Shown piece after piece: positions 15,483 through 23,513 of a stretch of DNA of 54,851 nt; positions within the stretch are counted from its first letter, which is position 1, and every line of letters begins with the position of its first letter. Position numbers and translations under genes: made by a program. This DNA is from Arthrobacter sp. AL12. Lineage in GTDB: Bacteria; Actinomycetota; Actinomycetes; Actinomycetales; Micrococcaceae. Below the pieces are notes generated by a model. It saw only the letters and a list, made by a program, of their open reading frames with translations, made no database searches and was not told the origin of the DNA. The stretch spans positions 1 to 54,851 of the forward strand of contig NZ_JASBQY010000021.1 in the NCBI RefSeq assembly GCF_029960645.1. The letters are read 5' to 3'.

Positions 15483-15783
15483 GGAAGCTGCGGCGCTCCT
15501 GCGCGCCGCCTGCGGTGTCAGTCGGAGATCCGGGCCGCGTACAGCTAGACTGGAAGGGTAGATATGGATGCCCGGTCGTTGATTTCCTTGATTTTCGAAT
15601 TCAACAAGCCCGCCCCTACGCGATCTTGAGACAGACCCGCTGGTCCCCAGTGCCAGCATTTAGATAGCCCGCGATCGGCTTCCACTGGAATTGCCTGCGC
15701 GCCTGAGCGTGCTCCGGAACGGCCACCCGGCCGGCCCCGTTGAGCAAGCAGCGCAGCCCAAAATGAATAAGGAAACTCCCCTA
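15483..15783 (+). promoter_or_regulatory. long 5' leader or promoter region of the DEAD-box helicase
   Basis: About 300 bases without a convincing gene in front of the helicase start. The helicase frame is open from 15691, but the residues before 15784 look unlike the family. The AT-richer segment around 15575-15605 is the most likely promoter zone. Cold-shock helicase genes often have long regulatory leaders, so this is a candidate, but I can show no defined structure. Confidence 0.35.
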
Positions 15784-17616
15784 GTGAGTGAATTGCACAC
15801 GCACCAGCTTCTGACCGACGAATCCGGAACGGAAACGCTTGAGCCGGAAGAGACCATCATCTCGGACGAAAAGCCGCACGAGATCGAAGAGAAGACCTTC
15901 GCCGACTTCAACGTCCGCGCCGACATCGTCGAGTCGCTGGCCGACGCCGGCATCACGCACCCCTTCCCGATCCAGGCCATGACCCTGCCGGTCGCCCTCA
16001 GCGGCCACGACATCATCGGCCAGGCCAAGACCGGCACCGGCAAGACCCTCGGCTTCGGTATCCCGGCGCTGCAGCGCGTCGTCGGACCCGACGATGCCGG
16101 CTATGACGCGCTGCCCGCGCCCGGCGCCCCGCAGGCGCTTGTGATCGTGCCGACCCGCGAGCTCGCCGTCCAGGTCGCCAACGACCTGCAGAACGCCGCC
16201 CGCAAGCGCAACGCCCGCATCACCACCATCTACGGCGGCCGTGCTTACGAGCCGCAGGTCGAGGCGCTGACGAAGGGCGTCGAGGTCGTCGTCGGCACCC
16301 CCGGGCGCCTCATCGACCTGTACAAGCAGAAGCACCTCGTGCTGAAGAACGTTAAGATGGTCATCCTTGACGAGGCCGACGAGATGCTGGACCTCGGGTT
16401 CCTGCCCGACGTCGAGACCCTCATCGCCGGCACACCTGCCGTCCGCCAGACCCTGCTGTTCTCGGCCACCATGCCCGGTCCGGTCGTCGCCATGGCGCGC
16501 CGCTACATGACCAAGCCGACCCACATCCGAGCGGCCGACCCGGACGACGAGGGCCTGACCAAGCGCGACATCCGCCAGCTGATCTACCGCGCCCACAGCA
16601 TGGACAAGATCGAGGTGGTGGCCCGCATCCTGCAGGCCCGCGGCCGCGGCCGCACCATCATCTTCACCAAGACCAAGCGCACCGCCGCCAAGGTCGCCGA
16701 GGAACTCGTCGACCGCGGCTTCGCCGCCGCCGCCATCCACGGCGACCTCGGCCAGGGCGCCCGCGAGCAGGCGCTGCGCGCCTTCCGCAACAACAAGGTC
16801 GACGTCCTGGTCGCCACCGACGTGGCCGCCCGCGGCATCGACGTCGATGACGTCACGCACGTCATCAACTACCAGTGCGTTGAAGACGAAAAGATCTACC
16901 TGCACCGCGTGGGCCGCACCGGCCGCGCCGGCAACAAGGGCACCGCCGTGACTTTCGTTGACTGGGACGACATGCCTCGCTGGGGCCTGATCAACAAGGC
17001 CTTGGGCCTGAGCGTCCCGGAGCCGGTGGAAACCTACTCCTCCTCCCCGCACCTCTTCGAGGAACTCGACATCCCCGAGGGCACCAAGGGCCGGCTGCCC
17101 CGCGACAAGCGTGTACTGGCCGGCGTCGACGCCGAGGTCCTCGAGGACCTGGGCGAGACCGGCAAGAAGAACGCCCCCCGCACCGGACAGGGCACCGGCG
17201 GACGCGACAGCGCCCGCAGCGGCACACGTGACAGCGCGCGCAGCGGCGCACGCGATAGCGCCCGGACCGGCGGACGCGACGCCGGCGCCACCGGCAGCGG
17301 TCGTGACGGCGCCCGCACCACCGGCGGCAGCCGCGACGGCGCCCGCGACACCCGCCGCAGCGGCGGCGCCACCGCCGGAAAGGACAGCGGACGCTCCGGC
17401 GACCGCCGTCGTCGTCCGGCCGAGGCTGAAGCCAGCACCAGCCCCACCGCCGCCGCCGCCGCCGCCGAGGCACCGTCCCGGTCCGCCGCGGCTGCGCCGA
17501 CAGAGGTCGACCGCGCCACCCGTGCACGCCGCCGCACCCGCACCCGCCGCCACAACGGCGAAGTGGTTGCCGGCGAGGCCCAGGCCGGGGCTCCGGCAGG
17601 CAGCACCGAGGCCTAA
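15784..17616 (+). CDS. DEAD-box ATP-dependent RNA helicase
   Basis: ATP-driven RNA unwinding enzyme for ribosome or mRNA remodelling, 610 residues. All motifs are present: Q motif around residues 39-64 (FADFNVRADIVES, FPIQ), I AKTGTGKT (81-88), Ia PTRELAV, Ib TPGR, II DEAD, III SAT, V DVAARGIDVDDV and VI HRVGRTGRAG. The last about 135 residues are an Arg/Gly/Ser/Ala-rich tail with 8-residue repeats (RDSARSGT, RDSARSGA, RDSARTGG) followed by basic RRRRTRTRR-like ends, a likely RNA-binding tail. The GTG at 15784 is chosen because AAGGA lies ten bases upstream; an ATG at 15763 is the alternative. The methyltransferase gene follows after eight bases. Confidence 0.93.
   Translation: MSELHTHQLLTDESGTETLEPEETIISDEKPHEIEEKTFADFNVRADIVESLADAGITHPFPIQAMTLPVALSGHDIIGQAKTGTGKTLGFGIPALQRVVGPDDAGYDALPAPGAPQALVIVPTRELAVQVANDLQNAARKRNARITTIYGGRAYEPQVEALTKGVEVVVGTPGRLIDLYKQKHLVLKNVKMVILDEADEMLDLGFLPDVETLIAGTPAVRQTLLFSATMPGPVVAMARRYMTKPTHIRAADPDDEGLTKRDIRQLIYRAHSMDKIEVVARILQARGRGRTIIFTKTKRTAAKVAEELVDRGFAAAAIHGDLGQGAREQALRAFRNNKVDVLVATDVAARGIDVDDVTHVINYQCVEDEKIYLHRVGRTGRAGNKGTAVTFVDWDDMPRWGLINKALGLSVPEPVETYSSSPHLFEELDIPEGTKGRLPRDKRVLAGVDAEVLEDLGETGKKNAPRTGQGTGGRDSARSGTRDSARSGARDSARTGGRDAGATGSGRDGARTTGGSRDGARDTRRSGGATAGKDSGRSGDRRRRPAEAEASTSPTAAAAAAEAPSRSAAAAPTEVDRATRARRRTRTRRHNGEVVAGEAQAGAPAGSTEA
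17203..17274. repeat. 24-bp tandem repeat in the DEAD-box tail
   Basis: Three 24-base units starting CGCGACAGCGCCCGC encode RDSARxGx octapeptides. Degenerate further copies follow to about 17360. Multiples of three keep the frame. Confidence 0.8.
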
Positions 17617-17624
17617 ACCCCCTC

Positions 17625-18494
17625 ATGACTGACACCGTCTGGGCGCCGGACGGCAGCAACCTGGTGGTACACGCGGACAACGCGGAGTACCTCCCGACGC
17701 TGCCGGACGGCGCCTTCACACTCATTTACGTGGATCCGCCCTTCAACACCGGCCGGGTCCAGAAGCGCCAGGAAACCAAAATGGTGCTCAACACCGGCGG
17801 CGACGGCGACCGGGTCGGGTTCAAGGGCCGCTCCTACGACACGATCAAGGGCGCGCTGCACAAGTACGACGACGCGTTCAGCGACTACTGGACCTTCCTG
17901 GAACCGCGCCTCGTCGAGGCCTGGCGGCTGCTCGCCGACGACGGCACCCTCTACCTGCACCTGGACTACCGTGAAGTGCACTACGCCAAAGTCATGCTGG
18001 ACGCGATCTTCGGCCGCGAGTGCTTCCTGAACGAGATCATCTGGGCCTACGACTACGGCGCCCGCGCCAAGTACCGCTGGCCCACTAAGCACGACAATAT
18101 CCTCGTGTACGTCAAGAACCCCGCGAAATACCACTTCGACAGCGCCGAAGTGGACCGGGAGCCCTACATGGCGCCCGGGCTCGTGACTCCGGCCAAACGG
18201 GAACTCGGCAAGCTGCCCACCGACGTCTGGTGGCACACCATCGTCTCCCCCACCGGCAGGGAAAAGACCGGCTACCCGACGCAGAAGCCCGAGGGGCTGA
18301 TCCGCCGTGTGGTGGCGGCCTCCAGCCGGCCCGGTGACTGGTGCCTGGACTTCTTCGCCGGCTCGGGCACGCTGGGCGCCGTCGCCGCGAAGCTCGACCG
18401 CAGGTTCGTCTGCGTGGACCAGAACCAGCCGGCCATCGACGTCATGGCCAAGCGGCTCGCCCCGCACACCGCCTTCACCGTTTTCCCAGGTTAG
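17625..18494 (+). CDS. orphan DNA methyltransferase (beta class, N6-adenine or N4-cytosine)
   Basis: SAM-dependent amino-methyltransferase of 289 residues. Catalytic motif IV is YVDPPFNTG (DPPF at 37-40) and the SAM-binding motif DFFAGSGTLG is near residues 242-251. This IV-before-I order is the beta class of CcrM and type III Mod enzymes. KTGYPTQKPEGLIRRVV is the characteristic motif X region. No restriction enzyme, specificity subunit or helicase of restriction type is nearby, so it is a solitary methyltransferase, perhaps with a regulatory role. It starts eight bases after the DEAD-box stop and is probably co-transcribed with it. Confidence 0.9.
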   Translation: MTDTVWAPDGSNLVVHADNAEYLPTLPDGAFTLIYVDPPFNTGRVQKRQETKMVLNTGGDGDRVGFKGRSYDTIKGALHKYDDAFSDYWTFLEPRLVEAWRLLADDGTLYLHLDYREVHYAKVMLDAIFGRECFLNEIIWAYDYGARAKYRWPTKHDNILVYVKNPAKYHFDSAEVDREPYMAPGLVTPAKRELGKLPTDVWWHTIVSPTGREKTGYPTQKPEGLIRRVVAASSRPGDWCLDFFAGSGTLGAVAAKLDRRFVCVDQNQPAIDVMAKRLAPHTAFTVFPG

Positions 18495-18496
18495 CC

Positions 18497-18565
18497 CCCC
18501 GTTGCCCTATCACTTGTGGCTGCCATTCCTGCCCGGTGGGGACCAAATCTGATAGCTCAACGGGG
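18497..18565. repeat. long-loop inverted repeat between convergent genes
   Basis: Arms 18497-18512 (CCCCGTTG, CC, CTATCA) and 18550-18565 (TGATAG, CT, CAACGGGG) match at 14 of 16 positions around a 37-base loop that contains TGGCTGCCA. It begins two bases after the methyltransferase stop and lies just before the end of the convergent PHP gene. It may be a bidirectional terminator, although no T-run follows, or a small repetitive element. Confidence 0.7.
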
Positions 18566-18585
18566 CGGGGGCGGGACCCGTTCCG

Positions 18586-19431
18586 TCAGCGCACCACCGG
18601 GGTTCCGGTGCCCTGTTCCTCGATCCGGGCAAACACTTCAGGTGAGGTCAGGTTCTCGCCCAGCCGGTTCGGTTTCCCGGCGCCGTGGTAGTCGGAGGAC
18701 CCCGTGACCAGCAGCCCGTGCCGGTCCGCGAGTTTGCGCAGCAACACCCGGCCCTCCTCGGGATTGTCGCGGTGGTAAATTTCCAGCCCGGCCAGCCCGG
18801 CGTCGATCATTTCCTGGTAGACGCGCTCCCCCACGATCCGCCCGCGGGCGGACGCCACCGGGTGGGCGAACACCGGCACGCCGCCGGCCGCGCGGACCAG
18901 TTCGACGGCGAACACCGGGTCCGGCGCGTAGTGCTGCACGTAGTAGCGCGAGTGCGAGGTCAGGATGGAATCGAATGCCTCGGCGCGGTCCGCCACCACG
19001 CCCGCCGCGACGAGGGCGTCGGCGATGTGCGGCCGGCCCATGGTGGCACCCGGCGCCACATGGTGGGTGACGTCTTCCCAGCTCAGCGGATAGTCCTCCG
19101 CGAGGAGGCTGACCATCCGTTCGGCCCGGGTGAAGCGCGCGTCCTTGGCCTTGGTGATTTCCTCCAGCAGACCGGGGTGCGCCGGGTCGTGCAGGTAGCT
19201 GAGGAGGTGCACGCTGATCCCCTCCATCGTCCGGCAGGAAATCTCCATCCCCGGAACCAGCGCCACACCGTGCCGGCGGGCGGCGAGGGCGGCCTCCGCC
19301 CAGCCGTCGGTGGAGTCATGGTCGGTCAGGGCCACGACGTCGAGCCCCGCCTCCGCCGCCGAGGCCATCACCGCGCCGGGCGCTTGGGTGCCGTCGGATA
19401 CATTCGAGTGGGCATGCAGGTCGATCTTCAC
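18586..19431 (-). CDS. PHP-domain metal-dependent phosphoesterase
   Basis: Predicted hydrolase of 281 residues of the YciV/RNase AM type, which removes phosphates from 3',5'-nucleoside bisphosphates or trims short RNA 5' ends. PHP metal motifs are DLHAHSNVSDGT (residues 4-15), ALTDHDSTDGW (35-45) and later VFAHPVAS and SSDYHGAGK. No polymerase domain is attached. The GTG at 19431 lacks a ribosome site and sits six bases after a TAGGCT box. It is divergent from the Xaa-Pro aminopeptidase. Confidence 0.88.
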   Translation of the reverse strand: MKIDLHAHSNVSDGTQAPGAVMASAAEAGLDVVALTDHDSTDGWAEAALAARRHGVALVPGMEISCRTMEGISVHLLSYLHDPAHPGLLEEITKAKDARFTRAERMVSLLAEDYPLSWEDVTHHVAPGATMGRPHIADALVAAGVVADRAEAFDSILTSHSRYYVQHYAPDPVFAVELVRAAGGVPVFAHPVASARGRIVGERVYQEMIDAGLAGLEIYHRDNPEEGRVLLRKLADRHGLLVTGSSDYHGAGKPNRLGENLTSPEVFARIEEQGTGTPVVR

Positions 19432-19437
19432 CTCATC

Positions 19438-19443
19438 AGCCTA
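19438..19443 (-). promoter_or_regulatory. -10 box of the PHP gene (leaderless)
   Basis: TAGGCT on the minus strand ends six bases before the GTG at 19431. Confidence 0.45.
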
Positions 19444-19523
19444 GTAGACCGCCGCCGCGGCGCCCGGGATGGACGCCGCCGGCCTGTTGGCCTAAGCCGC
19501 TCCGCTGGTGAGACTATGGGACG

Positions 19524-21107
19524 GTGAAAGATGCAGATAACACCCAAGTCTCCGCTTCCCAGCCCCTCGATGAGCGCGTCAACAACCGCTCCCAGCGGCC
19601 CAGCTCGGACGCCTTTAAGGCGTTTATGGCCAGCAACTGGGCTCCGTCCCGCGAGCAGCTCCCGGAACGCGACGCCGTCGCCGGCCACGCCGCCACCCGC
19701 CGGCGCGCCATCTCAGAGAAGTTCAAGGGCGAACGCCTGGTCATTCCCGCCGGCCCGCTGAAGGTCCGCTCGAACGACTGCGACTACCGCTTCCGGCCGC
19801 ACTCCGGCTTCGCGCACCTGACCGGCCTGGGCCTGGACCACGAGCCCGACGCCGTGCTCATCCTGGAGCCCGTGGAGGCAGGAAAGGGCGATGACGGCGG
19901 CCACCACCACGCGACGCTGTACTTCCGCCCGCTGGCCGGCCGCGACACCGAGCAGTTCTACGCCGACTCCCGGGCCGGCGAATTCTGGATCGGCGCCCGC
20001 CCCACTCTGGCCGAGTTCAAGGCCCGTCTGGGCCTGGACACGGTGGACATCAGCGAACTCGAACTGGGCATCACCAAAAACGTCGGCGCGCCGGAAATCG
20101 GCGGGATCTCCATCCGGCTGGTGCGCAAGGTCGACGAGAACATCGACGCGCTTGTGGACACCGCCCGCTACAACACTGCCAAGGACCCGGAGAACCTGGA
20201 CCTGGGCATTCTGGACGCCCTCGACGAGAAGCTCTCCGAGGCCCTCTCCGAACTGCGCCTGCTCAAGGATGAGTGGGAAATCGAGCAGATGAAGACCGCC
20301 GTCGCCGCCACAGTGCAGGGTTTCACTGAGGTCGTCAAGATCCTGCCGCGGGCACTTACCCACCAGCGCGGCGAGCGTGTCGTCGAGGGCGCGTTCTTCG
20401 CCCGGGCCCGGGAAGAAGGCAACGAACTCGGCTACGACACCATCGCGGCCGCCGGCAACAACGCCACGGTGCTGCACTGGACCCGGAACACCGGCAAGAT
20501 CAACGCCGGCGAACTGCTGCTGCTGGACGCCGGGGTCGAGGCGGATTCGCTCTACACCGCGGACATCACCCGGACCCTGCCGGCCAACGGCACCTTCTCC
20601 TCGATCCAGCGCAAAGTCTACGAGGCGGTGCTGGACGCCGCCGACGCCGGATTTGCCGCCGCCCAGCCCGGCACCCGCTTCCGCGACATCCACACCGCCG
20701 CGACCACCGTGCTGGCGGAACGGCTGGCCGCCTGGGGCCTGCTCCCGGTCTCCGTGGAGGAAGCGATCAGCGCCGAGGGCCAGCAGCACCGCCGCTGGAT
20801 GCCGCACGGCACCAGCCACCACCTCGGCCTCGACGTGCACGACTGTGCCCAGGCCAAGCGCGAACTGTACCTCGATGGCGTCCTCACCCCCGGCATGGTC
20901 TTCACGATCGAACCCGGGCTGTACTTCAAAGACGAGGACCTCGCGATCCCGGAGGAATACCGCGGCATCGGCGTCCGCATCGAGGACGACGTCCTGATGA
21001 CCGCCGACGGCCCGGTCAACCTCAGCGCGGCGCTGCCCCGCAAGGCCGACGACGTCGAATCCTGGATGGCGGGAATCTACCAGGACGCTGACGGCCCGAC
21101 GGCGTAG
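19524..21107 (+). CDS. pepP: Xaa-Pro aminopeptidase (M24B, PepP type)
   Basis: Cytoplasmic dimetal peptidase of 527 residues that removes N-terminal residues preceding proline. The pita-bread domain carries the metal ligands: the two Asp in LLDAGVEADSLYTADITRT, His in MPHGTSHHLGLDVHD, Glu in FTIEPGLYF and Glu in GVRIEDDVL. The N-terminal domain holds RSNDCDYRFRPHSGF, typical of PepP. The GTG at 19524 has no clear ribosome site. A 28-bp hairpin follows the gene. Confidence 0.92.
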   Translation: MKDADNTQVSASQPLDERVNNRSQRPSSDAFKAFMASNWAPSREQLPERDAVAGHAATRRRAISEKFKGERLVIPAGPLKVRSNDCDYRFRPHSGFAHLTGLGLDHEPDAVLILEPVEAGKGDDGGHHHATLYFRPLAGRDTEQFYADSRAGEFWIGARPTLAEFKARLGLDTVDISELELGITKNVGAPEIGGISIRLVRKVDENIDALVDTARYNTAKDPENLDLGILDALDEKLSEALSELRLLKDEWEIEQMKTAVAATVQGFTEVVKILPRALTHQRGERVVEGAFFARAREEGNELGYDTIAAAGNNATVLHWTRNTGKINAGELLLLDAGVEADSLYTADITRTLPANGTFSSIQRKVYEAVLDAADAGFAAAQPGTRFRDIHTAATTVLAERLAAWGLLPVSVEEAISAEGQQHRRWMPHGTSHHLGLDVHDCAQAKRELYLDGVLTPGMVFTIEPGLYFKDEDLAIPEEYRGIGVRIEDDVLMTADGPVNLSAALPRKADDVESWMAGIYQDADGPTA

Positions 21108-21147
21108 TTCCGCGGCTGCCGGCTTCGCCGGCGCTGAGACGCCGGCG

Positions 21148-21207
21148 CCGGCAACGCAGAAGGCCTCCGCCCGGATCAGTCCGGGCGGAGGCCTTCTGCG
21201 TTGCCGG
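21148..21207. terminator. bidirectional terminator, 28-bp perfect stem
   Basis: Arms 21148-21175 and 21180-21207 are fully complementary around the tetraloop TCAG. It sits exactly between the convergent pepP (ends 21107) and the GSP17M-like gene (stop at 21208). There is no long T-run, as is common for GC-rich actinobacterial terminators. Confidence 0.9.
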
Positions 21208-22152
21208 TCAGTGCTGCGAACTGCCCTCGTCGGGTCCCTGCTTGGGCGTATCAGTGACGCGGACCCCGTACTGCGGGCGGCCGTCCGGGAGGTCGGGGTA
21301 GGCAAAGCCGGCGGGCTTGGGCGCCCCTTCCGTGGCCAGCTCGGTCTGCGCAGACTGCTGCTGCGACGGTTCGGCGTGCTGGCCGGCGTGCTGGCCGGCC
21401 GCGTGCTCGCCTTCCGCCGGCTGGTTGCCGGGCTGCTGGCCACCAGTCTGCTGTGCACCGGGCTGCTCGCCGCCGGCGTCGGGCGTGCGCTGGCCGTACG
21501 GGTCGTTCCAGGCCGCGGGGCGCTGCGGGGCGTGGCCGTGCTGGCCCGGCTGCTGGGCGCCCTGCCCGGGGCCGGGCTGGTTCGGCTGGTGCTGGTAATC
21601 GCGCTGGGAGTAGCCGCCCGACCCGGCGGACGCCGCGGCGTCGTGCTGGGTCATCGGAAGCTGGTGGAGCAACCGCCGCGCCTCGTTGGCCGCCTCGAAG
21701 GAGACCACGACGTCGTAGTTCGTCGCCACCACCTGGCTCGTGGACGTGAAGTCGCGCTTGCCCTTCTGCATGGCGTAAGTGACGATGCCGAACAGCATAA
21801 AGAAGGCCGCGCCCATCAGCACGGAGGTCACGATGGAGAAATACCCCGGTGTGGTGGAGAAAAAGGAAAGCATGATGCCCACAAAGAGGCCGAACCACAT
21901 GCCGCTCAGGGCACCCGACAGCGCCACCCGGGGGTAGGTCAGCCTGCCGGTGACCCGCTCCACCATCTTCAGGTCGTTACCGACAATCGAGACCATCTGC
22001 ACCGGGAACTGCTGGTCCGCGAGGTAGTCCACCGCCTTCTGGGCATCCAGGTAGGAGTTGTAGGAACCGACGGTGTCGCCCCTGGGGACACTGCGGGCCT
22101 CGTCCGGGCCGTTGGGGGCGCCAGCCCTGGGAGCACCAAAAATGTTTGACAT
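21208..22152 (-). CDS. GSP17M-like general stress domain membrane protein
   Basis: Protein of 314 residues. Residues 25-70 match the N-terminal part of the general stress protein 17M domain (VGSYNSYLDAQKAVDYLAD, MVSIVGNDLKMVERVTGR). Two hydrophobic helices follow at about 78-97 and 103-126. After a short DUF-like segment (VVATNYDVVVSFEAANEA) the last about 140 residues are a Gln/Gly/Pro/His-rich disordered tail with AGQHAGQH repeats. The neighbour is an MgtE-N/CBS protein transcribed divergently, and this pairing is common in Actinobacteria. The function is unknown; a stress or magnesium link is an inference from context. Confidence 0.82.
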   Translation of the reverse strand: MSNIFGAPRAGAPNGPDEARSVPRGDTVGSYNSYLDAQKAVDYLADQQFPVQMVSIVGNDLKMVERVTGRLTYPRVALSGALSGMWFGLFVGIMLSFFSTTPGYFSIVTSVLMGAAFFMLFGIVTYAMQKGKRDFTSTSQVVATNYDVVVSFEAANEARRLLHQLPMTQHDAAASAGSGGYSQRDYQHQPNQPGPGQGAQQPGQHGHAPQRPAAWNDPYGQRTPDAGGEQPGAQQTGGQQPGNQPAEGEHAAGQHAGQHAEPSQQQSAQTELATEGAPKPAGFAYPDLPDGRPQYGVRVTDTPKQGPDEGSSQH

Positions 22153-22217
22153 ACGCCTATTCTTACCTATCCGGCTGGGCAGCGGCTGTAAATTCAGCTA
22201 AAAGAGAGCGGACTCGG

Positions 22218-22223
22218 TAGCCT
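22218..22223 (+). promoter_or_regulatory. -10 box of the MgtE-N/CBS gene (leaderless)
   Basis: TAGCCT ends six bases before the GTG at 22230, with no ribosome site. Confidence 0.45.
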
Positions 22224-22229
22224 GTACAG

Positions 22230-23513
22230 GTGAGCACAAATCTTTCGCGAGTGTTTGTCGCGCGCCTCCTCGGACTGGATGTCTTTGACCCACTGGGCGA
22301 CCGTCTGGGCCGGCTGCGCGATGTTGTCGTGCTCTCCCGCGGAACCCGGGCCGCCCCGCACGTGGTGGGCATCGTCGTCGAGGTTCCCGGGAAGAAGCGC
22401 GTTTTCGTGCCGATGACCCGGATCACCTCGATCGACCAGACCCAGATCATCTGTACCGGGCTGGTGAACCTGCGGCGCTTCGAACAGCGCGGCGCGGAAA
22501 CCCTCGTGGTGGCGGAGATGTTCGACCGCCGCGTCACCCTCGCCGACGGCAGCGGGGACGCGACGATCGAGGACATTGCGATGGACAAGCACCGTTCCGG
22601 TGACTGGTTTGTCAGCAAGCTCTTTGTCCGGCGCGGCCATTCCCTCTCCCCGCTGAGCCGGCTGCGCCGCAACGAGACCCTGATCATTGACTGGGCCGAC
22701 GCCCTGCAGGGCGCGCGCACCGAGCCCCAGGCCGCCACCCAGTTCGTCGCAACCCACGAGGACCTCAAGCCTGCGGACTTCGCCGAGGCCCTGCAGGAGA
22801 TGAGCGAAAAGCGCCGCTTCGAGGTCGCGAGCGAGCTGCAGGACGAACGCCTCGCAGACGTCCTGCAGGAGATGCCCGAAGGCGACCAGGTGGAAATCCT
22901 CTCCGCCCTCGACGTGAACCGCGCCGCGGACGTGCTCGAGGAAATGGATCCGGACGACGCCGCCGACCTCCTCGCGGAACTGCCCAGCGCCCAGGCCGAG
23001 GAACTGCTCCAGCTGATGGAACCCGAAGGCGCCGACGATGTGCGCCGGCTGCTCGAATATGACGAGGACACCGCCGGCGGCCTGATGACCCCGGTCCCGG
23101 TCATCCTGCCACCGGAAGCCACGGTCGCCGAAGCCCTGGCCCATGTCCGCCGCGAGGAGCTCTCCCCCGCCCTGGCGTCGTCGATTTTCATTGCCCGGCC
23201 GCCACTGGAGACGCCCACGGGCCGGTTCCTCGGCGTCGTCCACATCCAGCAGCTGCTGCGCTACCCGCCGCCCGAGCCGCTGGGCAACCTGGTGGACAAG
23301 ACCCTGGAGCCGGTGTCGGACCAGGCCCACATCAGCGAGGTGGCCCGCACGCTGGCGACCTACAACCTCAACTCGCTCCCCGTCGTCAACAGCGATGGTC
23401 GGCTTGTGGGGGCGGTGACTGTTGACGATGTGCTGGATCATCTGCTGCCCGATGACTGGCGCGCCCACGAGGACGATGTCCCGATAAGGAAGCTTGGAGG
23501 CCGCATTGGCTGA
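22230..23513 (+). CDS. MgtE N-terminal/CBS domain protein without a channel
   Basis: Cytoplasmic protein of 427 residues that resembles only the regulatory half of the MgtE magnesium channel. Residues 1-90 look like a PRC-barrel-type domain (ARLLGLDVFDPLGDRLGRL). Residues 180-275 are the helical MgtE N domain (ADFAEALQEMSEKRR, RLADVLQEMPEGDQ, EEMDPDDAADLLAELP). Residues 280-415 are two CBS domains with GGLMTPVPVILPPEATV and LPVVNSDGRLVGAVTVDDV. The transmembrane pore is absent, so it is more likely a magnesium or nucleotide sensor than a transporter. It overlaps the DUF1003 gene by eight bases and is probably in one transcript with it and mrp. Confidence 0.88.
   Translation: MSTNLSRVFVARLLGLDVFDPLGDRLGRLRDVVVLSRGTRAAPHVVGIVVEVPGKKRVFVPMTRITSIDQTQIICTGLVNLRRFEQRGAETLVVAEMFDRRVTLADGSGDATIEDIAMDKHRSGDWFVSKLFVRRGHSLSPLSRLRRNETLIIDWADALQGARTEPQAATQFVATHEDLKPADFAEALQEMSEKRRFEVASELQDERLADVLQEMPEGDQVEILSALDVNRAADVLEEMDPDDAADLLAELPSAQAEELLQLMEPEGADDVRRLLEYDEDTAGGLMTPVPVILPPEATVAEALAHVRREELSPALASSIFIARPPLETPTGRFLGVVHIQQLLRYPPPEPLGNLVDKTLEPVSDQAHISEVARTLATYNLNSLPVVNSDGRLVGAVTVDDVLDHLLPDDWRAHEDDVPIRKLGGRIG

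Noticed and set aside
13911..15659. Long open frame antisense to the RNB gene
   Set aside because: Composition (Gly, Arg, Val, Gln rich without recognisable domains) is that of a shadow of a GC-rich gene, and the plus-strand protein has all family motifs.
15781..17553. Long open frame antisense to the DEAD-box gene
   Set aside because: Shadow frame with low-complexity Gly/Ala/Val content, while the helicase on the plus strand is unmistakable.
18497..18565. Integron attC site
   Set aside because: The arms do not contain the RYYYAAC and GTTRRRY core sites at the required places, and no integrase is present.
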